DNA from: Hyphomicrobiales bacterium
GTDB taxonomy: Bacteria > Pseudomonadota > Alphaproteobacteria > Rhizobiales > Rhizobiaceae
Length of the DNA: 64,000 nt
Reading direction: 5' to 3'
Assembly: GCA_900472605.1 (NCBI GenBank)
Contig: UCJD01000013.1
Coordinates: 37,701-101,700, forward strand
Part shown: positions 17,543 through 27,040 of the stretch, piece after piece
How positions within the stretch are numbered: the stretch's first letter is position 1
Layout of the letters: every line of letters starts with the position of its first letter
Notes under the pieces: generated by a model
What the model was told of the DNA's origin: nothing
Seen by the model: only the letters and a program-made list of their open reading frames with translations
Databases searched by the model: none
Position numbers and translations under genes: made by a program

Positions 17543-18787
17543 ATGACGGAATTTGCACCGGATGCCGGCTTCCGCAAGAACCGGAAACTCAAGGCAGCTC
17601 TTCTCCGCCACAAGGCCTTTTCGAAAGAGGGTCTGTCCGAACGTCTTTTCGGGCTGCTCTTTTCCGGCCTCGTCTATCCGCAGATCTGGGAAGACCCCGA
17701 TCTCGACATGCAGGCGATGGAGCTCGAGCCGCATCATCGCATAGTCACGATCGGCTCCGGCGGCTGCAACATGCTCGCCTATCTCTCTAAGAGCCCAGCT
17801 TCGATCGATGTCGTCGATCTCAACCCGCACCATATCGCGCTGAACAAGCTGAAGCTTGGTGCCTTCCGCCACCTTCCTGCTCACGCCGATCTCGTTCGCT
17901 TCCTGGCAAGACCCAACCAGTCCGCCAACAGCCAGGCCTTCGATCGCTTCTTGTCGGCCAATCTGGATGAAGCGACCAGCAATTACTGGAACGGCCGCAA
18001 GTTCGGCCGCCGTCGCGTCACCGTCTTCGACCGCAACATCTACAAGACGGGCCTGCTCGGCCGCTTCATCGGCGCCGCCCACCTCCTCGCCCGTGTCCAC
18101 GGCGTCGACCTCACCGGCATTGCCAAGGCGAAGACGCTGGAAGAGCAGCGCCAGCTGTTCGACGAGAAGATCGCACCCCTGTTCGAAAAGCCTGTCGTGC
18201 GCTGGATCACCAGCCGCAAGAGCTCGCTCTTCGGCCTCGGCATTCCGCCGCAGCAATATGACGAGCTCGCAAGCCTCGCCGCCGACAATTCGATCGCGCC
18301 GGTTTTGCGTCACCGCCTGGAAAAGCTCACCTGTCATTTCCCGATGCAGGCAAACTACTTCGCCTGGCAGGCCTTCGCCCGCCGTTATGCCGATGAAGGC
18401 GAAGGTCCGCTGCCGACATACCTGAAGGCGGAGCACTATGAGGCGATCCGCGCCAATGTCGACCGCGTCAGCGTTCACCACGCAAGCTTCACCGAACTGC
18501 TCGCCGGCGAGCCGGCCGCCTCGCGCGACCGCTACATCCTGCTCGACGCGCAGGACTGGATGACGGACCAGCAGCTGAACGACGTCTGGTCGGAAATCTC
18601 CCGCACCGCCCGTGATGGCGCCCGCGTGATCTTCCGCACCGCCGCCGAAAAGAGCATCATCGAAGGCCGCCTGTCGCCTGCCATCCGCGACCAGTGGACC
18701 TATCTCGAGGACCGCTCGCTCGAACTGACAGCGCTCGACCGCTCGGCGATCTACGGCGGCTTCCACATCTATGTGAAGAAGCCATGA
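17543..18787 (+). CDS. btaA: S-adenosylmethionine:diacylglycerol 3-amino-3-carboxypropyltransferase
   Basis: BtaA transfers the 3-amino-3-carboxypropyl group of SAM to diacylglycerol, making diacylglyceryl-homoserine, the first step to the phosphorus-free membrane lipid DGTS. The 414-residue product has the N-terminal F-S-G-L-V-Y-P-Q-I-W-E-D-P block (about 40-52) and a SAM-site G-S-G-G-C-N-M-L-A-Y (71-80), both typical of this family. The start M-T-E-F-A-P at 17543 follows TTGAGAGAC; another Met 6 codons earlier lacks a site. It is followed by btaB with a 4-base overlap, and preceded by a Pho-like box. Confidence 0.94.
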   Translation: MTEFAPDAGFRKNRKLKAALLRHKAFSKEGLSERLFGLLFSGLVYPQIWEDPDLDMQAMELEPHHRIVTIGSGGCNMLAYLSKSPASIDVVDLNPHHIALNKLKLGAFRHLPAHADLVRFLARPNQSANSQAFDRFLSANLDEATSNYWNGRKFGRRRVTVFDRNIYKTGLLGRFIGAAHLLARVHGVDLTGIAKAKTLEEQRQLFDEKIAPLFEKPVVRWITSRKSSLFGLGIPPQQYDELASLAADNSIAPVLRHRLEKLTCHFPMQANYFAWQAFARRYADEGEGPLPTYLKAEHYEAIRANVDRVSVHHASFTELLAGEPAASRDRYILLDAQDWMTDQQLNDVWSEISRTARDGARVIFRTAAEKSIIEGRLSPAIRDQWTYLEDRSLELTALDRSAIYGGFHIYVKKP

Positions 18788-19470
18788 GCCGCGTGGAGAT
18801 GAGTGAAGTCGAGACGCGCCCGACTGCTCCCTCGGAAAACCATGCCGACCTGATGGACGGCATGTACCGCTACCAGCGCCACATCTACGATCTGACGCGC
18901 AAATACTACCTGCTCGGCCGCGACCAGACGATCCGCAACCTGGACCTCAAGCAGAACGCCACGCTGCTCGAAGTCGGCTGCGGCACCGGCCGCAATCTGG
19001 CGCTGGCCCACCGGCACTTCCCGCAGGCAAGGCTCTACGGCCTCGACATCTCGCAGGAGATGCTGATCTCTGCCCGCAAGACCTTCGCGGGCCTTGCAGC
19101 CTCTGCCGATTTCCGCGTCGCCGACGCCACCGCCTTCAAGGCAGAGGAATTCGGCACGGATGGATTCGATCGCGTGATGATCTCCTACGCGCTGTCGATG
19201 ATCCCCGATTGGGAGCGTGCGATCGACGCCTCGCTGGCCGCTGTCACACCCGGCGGCCAGCTCCACATCGTCGATTTCGGCCAGCAGGAGGGCCTGCCCG
19301 GCTGGTTCCGCGCTCTGCTGCGCTCCTGGCTGAACAAATTTCACGTCACGCCGCGCGCGACGCTGCGCGACGTCCTGCAGGCCAAGGCTGACCAGGAAAA
19401 TGCCCAGCTGATCTTCAAGACCATCGGCGGCGGCTATGCCTGGCGGGCAATTATAATTAAGGCCCGCTAA
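18784..19470 (+). CDS. btaB: Diacylglyceryl-homoserine N-methyltransferase
   Basis: BtaB adds three methyl groups to diacylglyceryl-homoserine to give the betaine lipid DGTS. The 228-residue product has the class I SAM-methyltransferase motif L-L-E-V-G-C-G-T-G-R (61-70), a D-I-S acidic turn about 25 residues later and a central I-S-Y-A-L-S-M-I-P segment. The ATG overlaps the btaA stop (ATGA), so the pair is translationally coupled. The conserved pairing with btaA makes the assignment secure. Confidence 0.93.
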   Translation: MSRVEMSEVETRPTAPSENHADLMDGMYRYQRHIYDLTRKYYLLGRDQTIRNLDLKQNATLLEVGCGTGRNLALAHRHFPQARLYGLDISQEMLISARKTFAGLAASADFRVADATAFKAEEFGTDGFDRVMISYALSMIPDWERAIDASLAAVTPGGQLHIVDFGQQEGLPGWFRALLRSWLNKFHVTPRATLRDVLQAKADQENAQLIFKTIGGGYAWRAIIIKAR

Positions 19471-19600
19471 TATTTAGCTTGAAACTAACCGATTTTTTAC
19501 GTTGATATGGAAAATAGAGAGGGCATCTACCTGCTGGGCACGTCAATTCGAAGGTCAGGCTGTGGGGCGACAAGATCATTCTGTTCAAGACGGAACACCC

Positions 19601-20398
19601 ATGCGCCGGCTCCTGTTTTGCGTATTGCCCCTGGCCATCATGCTCGCTGGCTGCACCTCGTCAGGCTATGACTACCTCTCCACCGCCTCGATAAAGCCGA
19701 AGATGCGCTTCGAGGACACTGATCCGCAGGATTTCGGCCCGAAGCATCCGCAGCAGAACGCCATCCACGGCATCGACATCTCCAAGTGGCAGGGCGATAT
19801 CGACTGGCAGACGGTGCGCAAGTCAGGCGTCGCCTTCGCCTTCATCAAGGCGACCGAGGGCAAGGACCGCGTCGATTCGCGCTTCAATGAATACTGGCAG
19901 GAAGCCCGCCAGGTCGGCATTCCGCATGCCCCCTATCATTTCTACTATTTCTGCTCCTCGGCCGACGAGCAGGCCGACTGGTTCATCAGCAACGTGCCGA
20001 AGGAATCCATGAAGCTGCCGCCGGTGCTCGATGTCGAGTGGAATGGTGAATCCAAGACCTGCCGCACGCGACCCGATCCGGAAACCGTGCGCTCGGAGAT
20101 CAAGCGCTTCATGGACAGGCTCGAGGCCTATTACGGCAAGCGCCCGATCATCTATACCTCGGTGGATTTCCATCGCGAAAACCTCGACGGCTATTTCCAG
20201 GACTACCACTTCTGGGTCCGCTCGGTCGCCAAGCATCCCGAAGTCACCTATGCAAACCGCCGCTGGGCTTTTTGGCAGTATACCTCGACCGGCGTCATTC
20301 CCGGCATCAAGGGCCCGACTGACATTAACGTGTTCGCGGGCTCTGCGAAGAACTGGAATAACTGGGTAGCGTCTGTATCCAAGGATAGGAATTCTTAG
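19601..20398 (+). CDS. GH25 (Chalaropsis-type) muramidase lipoprotein
   Basis: The 265-residue product starts with a lipoprotein signal ending M-L-A-G-C18. The catalytic domain is glycoside hydrolase family 25: H-G-I-D59-I-S-K-W-Q-G near the start, A-T-E-G-K-D next, and D144-V-E146-W-N holding the catalytic Asp/Glu pair; it ends with F-W-Q-Y-T-S. It should hydrolyse the MurNAc-GlcNAc bond from the periplasmic face of the membrane. The start at 19601 is chosen because it opens the signal peptide; the frame extends upstream to 19502. Confidence 0.9.
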   Translation: MRRLLFCVLPLAIMLAGCTSSGYDYLSTASIKPKMRFEDTDPQDFGPKHPQQNAIHGIDISKWQGDIDWQTVRKSGVAFAFIKATEGKDRVDSRFNEYWQEARQVGIPHAPYHFYYFCSSADEQADWFISNVPKESMKLPPVLDVEWNGESKTCRTRPDPETVRSEIKRFMDRLEAYYGKRPIIYTSVDFHRENLDGYFQDYHFWVRSVAKHPEVTYANRRWAFWQYTSTGVIPGIKGPTDINVFAGSAKNWNNWVASVSKDRNS

Positions 20399-20480
20399 TA
20401 ACGTCGCGCTTTCTTTCTTGCTTCTGTCACAATCATTTGGGACATCGACAGCAATTCAAGCAATGACGAGGATACACTCC

Positions 20481-21731
20481 ATGCACCGCACGCCTGCTAG
20501 CCGTTCTGCGCTCGCTCTCCTCCTTGCCGCTGGTCTGGCGACCGGCGCTGCAGCGCAAACACCGGCCCCGGCCGCACCGGCCGGTCAGGCACCTGCGACG
20601 ACCGCCGCACCTGCTGTCGCCTGCGACGGCGATCTCTCGACCTTCCTCGCCGGCGTCAAGGCCGAGGCGATCGCTGCGGGCGCATCCGCCGAAGCCGCCG
20701 ACAAGGCGCTTGCCGGTGCTGCGATCGACCCGAAGGTGCTGAGCCGCGACCGCGCCCAGGGCGTCTTCAAGCAGACATTCCTCGAATTCTCGCAGCGCAC
20801 CGTCAGCCAGGCCCGCCTCGACATCGGCCGCCAGAAGATGAAGCAGTTCGCCGACGTATTCGCCCGCGCCGAACAGGAATACGGCGTGCCGGCAGGCGTC
20901 ATCACCGCCTTCTGGGCGATGGAGACCGACTTCGGCGCCGTGCAGGGTGATTTCAACACCCGCAACGCGCTGGTAACGCTCGCCCACGACTGCCGCCGTC
21001 CGGAGCTCTTTCGCCCGCAGCTGATCGCGCTGATCGAGATGGTAGAGCACGGCGACCTCGACCCCGAGACCAACACCGGTGCCTGGGCCGGCGAAATCGG
21101 CCAGGTGCAGATGCTGCCGCGCGACATCATCGCCTACGGCATGGACGGCGATGGCGACGGCCATGTGCGCCTGAAGCAGAGCGGCCCCGACGCCATCCTG
21201 ACCGCCGCCAAGTTCATCCAGCATCTCGGCTTCCAGAAGGGCCAGCCCTGGCTGCAGGAAGTCACCCTTCCCGAAAGCCTCCCCTTCGAGAAGTCGGGCC
21301 TCGGCGGCACGATGACAGCAGGCGAATGGTTCGCGCTCGGCGTCAAGCCGCGCAACGGCGACGTGAGCTTCGGCTCGCTGCGCGGCGATCTCGTCCTGCC
21401 GCAGGGCCGCCTCGGACCTGCTTTCATTGCCTATCCGAACTTCGGCATCTATCTCGAGTGGAACAAGTCGTTCATCTACACGACCTCGGCCGCTTATTTC
21501 GCGACCCGCCTCTCCGGCGCCGAACCCTATCTCAAGGGCACGCCCGAACAGGGCCTGACCAACGACCAAATGAAGGAACTGCAGACCAAGCTCGACACGA
21601 TGGGCCACGACGTCGGCGCCATCGACGGCATTCTTGGCTCCGGCACTCGCGTCGCCATCCAGAAGCAGCAGCAGCGCCTCGGCATGCCGGCCGACGGCTG
21701 GGCGACGCCTGCCCTTCTCAACGCGCTGTGA
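20481..21731 (+). CDS. Lytic murein transglycosylase (MltB-like) with peptidoglycan-binding domain
   Basis: The 416-residue product has a signal peptide (cleavage near A-A-A-Q, residues 23-26), a Pro/Ala linker and an MltB-type (SLT_2) domain, with catalytic E148 in F-W-A-M-E-T-D-F-G. Other family blocks are G-E-I-G-Q-V-Q-M-L-P and Y-P-N-F-x-x-Y-L-E-W-N. A peptidoglycan_binding_1 domain ends the protein (about 355-413). GAGGATACACTCC before 20481 is the best ribosome site among several in-frame Met codons (20418, 20463). Confidence 0.92.
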   Translation: MHRTPASRSALALLLAAGLATGAAAQTPAPAAPAGQAPATTAAPAVACDGDLSTFLAGVKAEAIAAGASAEAADKALAGAAIDPKVLSRDRAQGVFKQTFLEFSQRTVSQARLDIGRQKMKQFADVFARAEQEYGVPAGVITAFWAMETDFGAVQGDFNTRNALVTLAHDCRRPELFRPQLIALIEMVEHGDLDPETNTGAWAGEIGQVQMLPRDIIAYGMDGDGDGHVRLKQSGPDAILTAAKFIQHLGFQKGQPWLQEVTLPESLPFEKSGLGGTMTAGEWFALGVKPRNGDVSFGSLRGDLVLPQGRLGPAFIAYPNFGIYLEWNKSFIYTTSAAYFATRLSGAEPYLKGTPEQGLTNDQMKELQTKLDTMGHDVGAIDGILGSGTRVAIQKQQQRLGMPADGWATPALLNAL

Positions 21732-21764
21732 GCGCCAGCGAGAGCGCTGAAAACGACGAGACAA

Positions 21765-21788
21765 GCCGGGCCAAGCGCCCGGCTTTTT
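21765..21788 (+). terminator. Rho-independent terminator after the MltB-like gene
   Basis: GCCGGGC, loop CAAGC, GCCCGGC, then TTTTT: a 7-bp GC stem with a T-run, 34 bp after the stop codon. Confidence 0.85.
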
Positions 21789-22049
21789 CGTTTTCCGATT
21801 TGATGAACGTTTTCAGCGGCCTGAGCGATGCCTGCAAACCGCCACAGGCGTAAATGGCAGGTCGCCCTATTTTACGCTCCGTTAAAATGTGTGAATATTT
21901 TTTCGGCCGGTTTTCTCATTGAGATTCAGCGACGTAGCTTTTGTCACCGACGGGAGATGTGACATTTTCGCCGCAACGCAGCAAAAAAACAACTTTCCAA
22001 CCGCCACAGTCCGGACATATTATAAGCTTGTTAACGCGAGGAGACAGAC
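21789..22049. other. Non-coding stretch before the 25-codon gene
   Basis: After the terminator the sequence turns AT-rich, with runs of A and T around 21870-22030, and holds no supported gene. It presumably carries the promoter of the short gene at 22050, just upstream of which GCGAGGAGACAG gives a strong ribosome site. No known operator motif was recognised. Confidence 0.4.
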
Positions 22050-22127
22050 ATGGGACTGACACGATCCTTGAATGTCCTTTTGATCGGTGCGGCGTTTCTA
22101 TTCGTGCTGTCGATGCTTTTCATCTGA
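22050..22127 (+). CDS. 25-residue single-pass membrane peptide
   Basis: The ATG at 22050 is preceded by GAGGAGACAGAC, an excellent ribosome site, and opens a frame of 25 codons ending TGA at 22127. The peptide has a short polar start (M-G-L-T-R-S-L-N) followed by about 17 hydrophobic residues ending M-L-F-I, enough for one membrane helix. A strong terminator follows 65 bp later, so the gene forms its own small transcription unit. I do not recognise a family. It could be a small inner-membrane modulator; a type I toxin-like peptide is possible but nothing supports it directly. Confidence 0.5.
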   Translation: MGLTRSLNVLLIGAAFLFVLSMLFI

Positions 22128-22191
22128 CACTGGATGCCGCTTCAAACGGACTATGCCGAACCTCCTGAATAGCGAAGAGTTCATGACATGG

Positions 22192-22224
22192 AAAAAGCGC
22201 ATGCCATCGCGGCATGCGCTTTTT
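22192..22224. terminator. Bidirectional terminator between 25-codon gene and metF
   Basis: AAAAAGCGCATGCC, loop ATCGC, GGCATGCGCTTTTT is a perfect 14-bp inverted repeat with A- and T-tails, so it can end transcription from both sides (short gene on plus, metF on minus). Confidence 0.9.
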
Positions 22225-22254
22225 CAGTTTCATAGATGGCGAACGTCGCCTTGA

Positions 22255-23154
22255 TCAGGCAGCGGCGCCAGCGCTCTTCGTCGCGTTGCGCTTGAAGCCG
22301 AGGTTCGTCAGAACCGCCGAAACCAGCGGCGCGCGGTTCATCGTATAGAGATGGAAATCCGAAATACCGCGCTTGGCCAGATCCTCGATCTGCTCGGCGG
22401 CGACATCGGCCGCGACCTTGGCACGTTCTTCCGGCTTGTCGTCGTATCCCTCGAACCGCTCGTCGAGAAACGCCGGAATGATCGTGCCGCAGGCGCCGGC
22501 AAAGCGCTTCAGCTGTGTCAGGTTCATGATCGGCATGATGCCGGGAACAACGGGGATGGTGATCCCGGCCGCCCGCACCTTCTCCAGGTAACGCTCGAAA
22601 TTATCGTTGTCGAAGAAGAATTGCGTCAGCGCCCGGTTCGCGCCATTGTCAGCCTTGCGCTTCAGCATGTCGATATCGGCGGCGACGTCGCGGCTTTCAG
22701 GATGCTTTTCCGGATAGGCCGAGACCGAGATCTCGAAATCGCCAAGCTCGCGCAGGCCGGCCACAAGCTCCGAGGCATTGGCATATCCACCCGGATGCGG
22801 CGTATAGGGCGCACCGACGCCATCGGGCGTATCGCCGCGCAGCGCCACGAAGTGCTTGACGCCAGCCTTGCGGAAGCTCTCGACGACGCTGTGCGTCTCT
22901 TCCTTGGTGGCACCGACGCAGGTGAGGTGCGAGGCGGTGGCAAGCGGCGTGGACGAGATGAAGCGCGACACGGTCGCCAGCGTCGGCGCCTTGGTCGTCC
23001 CGCCGGCGCCGTAGGTCACCGACACGAAGTCCGGGTTCCAGTCCTGCAGCTCGCTGACCGTCTTCCACAGCTGCCCCTCGGCCTCTTCCGACTTGGGCGG
23101 AAAGAACTCGAACGAGATGCCGATCCTGTTGCGCGCGTCGTGGTTCAAAGCCAT
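22255..23154 (-). CDS. metF: 5,10-methylenetetrahydrofolate reductase
   Basis: MetF reduces 5,10-methylene-THF to 5-methyl-THF, the methyl donor for methionine synthase. The 299-residue product has the family N-terminus I-S-F-E-F-F-P-P-K, the T-Y-G-A-G-G-T segment, H-L-T-C-V-G-A, and the A-L-R-G-D-x-P block that forms part of the FAD/folate site. The start M-A-L-N-H-D at 23154 has GGGAGAG upstream and lies 1 base after the stop of the ArsR-methyltransferase gene, so both are one operon. Control by the palindrome at 24200 is inferred. Confidence 0.95.
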   Translation of the reverse strand: MALNHDARNRIGISFEFFPPKSEEAEGQLWKTVSELQDWNPDFVSVTYGAGGTTKAPTLATVSRFISSTPLATASHLTCVGATKEETHSVVESFRKAGVKHFVALRGDTPDGVGAPYTPHPGGYANASELVAGLRELGDFEISVSAYPEKHPESRDVAADIDMLKRKADNGANRALTQFFFDNDNFERYLEKVRAAGITIPVVPGIMPIMNLTQLKRFAGACGTIIPAFLDERFEGYDDKPEERAKVAADVAAEQIEDLAKRGISDFHLYTMNRAPLVSAVLTNLGFKRNATKSAGAAA

Positions 23155-23155
23155 G

Positions 23156-24181
23156 TCAGTCTCTCCCGGCAAATGTAGGGGCGGCGTGATCGCTCTCGGC
23201 GGAGGCCATCAGACGCCTGGGGTCGCGCGCGAGCCAGATGGTGACCGTAAGCCCCTGCCCGCTCTCGTGCCCCGGATGAAGATCGACGACCTGCTCGATA
23301 TCCAGCCCCGCCTTGCGCAGCCAGTCGGTCATCGACTGATGCGAGAAGCCGAGACGCACATGCGCGTGGTCGTCACGAAGATATTCCAGCGTGTGAGGCG
23401 CCAGATCGATAATGACAAGCCGTCCGCCCGGGCGCAGCATGCGCGCCGCCTCGCCGATCGCGATCTCAGGCTGGTCGAAGAAGTGCAAGACCTGATGGAT
23501 CGTCACCAGGTCGAAATCCTGCGCCTCGAACGGCAGGTTCAGGATGTCGGCATGGCGCACCGAAGCCTTGGTGATGCCGGTCCGGTCGAGATTGGCGCGC
23601 GCAACGCTCAGCATGTCGCGGCTGGCATCGACCCCGATGGCACGGCGATAGAGCCCCGACAGAAGCTCTAGAATGCGGCCGGTGCCGGTGCCGAGATCGA
23701 GCAGAGAATCAATCGGCTGGCTGCCGAGCAAGCGAATGACGGCGGCATCGACTTCTTCGTCGGCGGCATGCAGGCGGCGAAGCTCGTCCCATTCCGCGGC
23801 GTTGCGGCTGAAATAGGCCTGCGCCCGCTCGGAACGCTGACGCTTGACGGCATCGAGCCGCTCGCCATCGCGCAGGATGACAGGATCGCTCTCGGAGGCA
23901 TGCGCCAGAAGATTGCGCACGAAGCTCGCCGCCTTCCCCTCCTGCCGCAGCCGGAAATAGGCCCAGGCGCCTTCCTGGTAGCGATCGATGAGATCGGCCT
24001 CGCCAAGCAGCTTCAGATGGCGCGAGATACGCGGTTGGGATTGTCCGAGAATTTCGGTAAGATCGGTCACAGTGACGTCGCCGGCGGCAAGAAGCGCGAG
24101 CAGACGCAAACGCGTCGGCTCACCGGCCGCCCGCAGCACCTCCACCAACGCATCCAGACCTAGTCTTGCCGGTTCGCCCAT
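23156..24181 (-). CDS. ArsR-family regulator fused to a SAM-dependent methyltransferase domain
   Basis: The 341-residue product has an ArsR winged helix at about 10-90 (A-G-E-P-T-R-L-R-L-L then Q-S-Q-P-R-I-S-R-H-L-K-L-L) and a class I methyltransferase domain from about 120, with L-D-L-G-T-G-T-G-R (161-169). It is the first gene of the metF operon. It likely represses methionine-cycle genes and could sense SAM or SAH with its C-terminal domain, like the SahR/SamR-type regulators I recall from Proteobacteria. The Met at 24199 lies inside the operator; 24181 (M-G-E-P-A-R-L) is the preferred start. Confidence 0.85.
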   Translation of the reverse strand: MGEPARLGLDALVEVLRAAGEPTRLRLLALLAAGDVTVTDLTEILGQSQPRISRHLKLLGEADLIDRYQEGAWAYFRLRQEGKAASFVRNLLAHASESDPVILRDGERLDAVKRQRSERAQAYFSRNAAEWDELRRLHAADEEVDAAVIRLLGSQPIDSLLDLGTGTGRILELLSGLYRRAIGVDASRDMLSVARANLDRTGITKASVRHADILNLPFEAQDFDLVTIHQVLHFFDQPEIAIGEAARMLRPGGRLVIIDLAPHTLEYLRDDHAHVRLGFSHQSMTDWLRKAGLDIEQVVDLHPGHESGQGLTVTIWLARDPRRLMASAESDHAAPTFAGRD

Positions 24182-24191
24182 ATCCGATCCA

Positions 24192-24220
24192 ATCAACATA
24201 TAAAGATATCTTTATGTGAA
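24192..24220 (-). promoter_or_regulatory. Promoter and operator of the ArsR-methyltransferase/metF operon
   Basis: A perfect 16-bp palindrome ATAAAGATATCTTTAT lies at 24200-24215. On the minus strand it is framed by TTCACA (24220-24215) and GTTGAT (24197-24192), 17 nt apart, so the palindrome fills the promoter spacer. The same layout with the same palindrome occurs before metH at 56748-56776. Autoregulation by the adjacent ArsR protein is the natural reading. Confidence 0.72.
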
Positions 24221-24295
24221 ATGATTTGGTCGTGCAAGCGGGATTTCGATCGGTTCACGAAATTCCCTGCGCAAATCGCGACATAGGTTCCGACG

Positions 24296-24320
24296 AAAAA
24301 GCCCCGGCGAACCGGGGCTT
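24296..24320 (-). terminator. Rho-independent terminator after ettA
   Basis: On the minus strand GCCCCGG, tetraloop TTCG, CCGGGGC, then TTTTT. It lies about 30 bp beyond the ettA stop codon. Confidence 0.9.
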
Positions 24321-24349
24321 GGCTTTCAATTGCTTTCCTGAGCGAAGGC

Positions 24350-25999
<1,650 letters not shown>

Positions 26000-26148
26000 C
26001 GGTAATTATGCTCCGGGGGAAATTGGTTTGCCGCTATGTAGGCGAATTGGCGCCCGGGAGCAACGCGCGGCGCCGAAAAACACGCGGCTTTTCCATATAA
26101 CCGGATGTCGGGTCGAGGGGCCGCTGCACAAGCAGCCCGCGAGACACC

Positions 26149-26886
26149 TCAGAAACCCGCCGCGTCGACAATCCCCTCGTTGCAGCCGAAGGATGTCCGG
26201 CCCGCTCCCTGGATGAGATCGGAGAGATCCTTGCCTTTTCCATCCGTCGTATCGGCCGAGAGACCAATCGTCAGTTCGCTGATCACACGGCTGTTGCCGG
26301 CGCGGCGGCAGCTCATCTTTACCCGGTCGCCGGCACCGGGTCCGAAGCTCTTGTCGAAGGCCGCCTTGATCGCGTCTCCGGTCAGTGACTTCCCGATACT
26401 GGCGGCAAACAGCTCCCGGACGGCGGATCCGTTCAGGTCTTCGATCAGTCTCGCGGCATCGGCGAAGTAGGCGTCGGCGCTCATGCCGGTGCAGGTGCCG
26501 TGTTTGATCCATTCATGTCGCTCGAGCGCCGATTGCGTGCCCGGCATGACCTTGTCGAGCATGGCTTTCGTCTCCGTCGAGAGGGTCACCTCCGGCAGGT
26601 CCTTCCAGTCGCCATCCTTGTCGGCGGAGCGATCAGCGTCGGAAACGCCGCAATAGTCCTTGCGCATCGGCCAGAGCCCGTGCAGCGAGAAATTTTTGGC
26701 GTCGTAGCGGTCGCTGGCCTGGCTGGCGCATTCGGCCTTGCGCTGGTTGGTCTGGCAGAAAGCCGGCTGCCAGCTTGCCGCGAGAATGAAGCGGGTGCGC
26801 CCACCGCCCTCCTGCGCAAAAGCCGAGCCGGCCGCCGCGATCGACAGCAGGAACAATACGATGACGCGAAAACCGAGATTGCCCAT
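26149..26886 (-). CDS. Secreted RNase T2
   Basis: RNase T2 enzymes cleave single-stranded RNA through 2',3'-cyclic phosphates, usually outside the cytoplasm. The 245-residue product has a signal peptide (cleavage near S-A-F-A|Q, residue 24). Both conserved active-site segments are present: F-S-L-H69-G-L-W-P and H124-E125-W-I-K-H129-G-T. Several paired cysteines fit disulfides. The start M-G-N-L-G-F has GGGGGTGGGT upstream; a frame opening at 27042 is rejected since it would overlap the divergent lipase gene. It probably scavenges RNA-derived nucleotides or phosphate; that role is inferred. Confidence 0.92.
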   Translation of the reverse strand: MGNLGFRVIVLFLLSIAAAGSAFAQEGGGRTRFILAASWQPAFCQTNQRKAECASQASDRYDAKNFSLHGLWPMRKDYCGVSDADRSADKDGDWKDLPEVTLSTETKAMLDKVMPGTQSALERHEWIKHGTCTGMSADAYFADAARLIEDLNGSAVRELFAASIGKSLTGDAIKAAFDKSFGPGAGDRVKMSCRRAGNSRVISELTIGLSADTTDGKGKDLSDLIQGAGRTSFGCNEGIVDAAGF

Positions 26887-27040
26887 ACCCACCCCCACAA
26901 AGAACAATTCATGAACATGAAAGCACGCAGCGCATCGCCAGGCAAGCGGCAAAAGCGGACAAGCGAAAATCTCCGGCACAACCCGTCCGGCCTGTTGCAT
27001 TTGACCGCTGTTCTGGTCTTCTCCCGCCACGGAGGAAATC

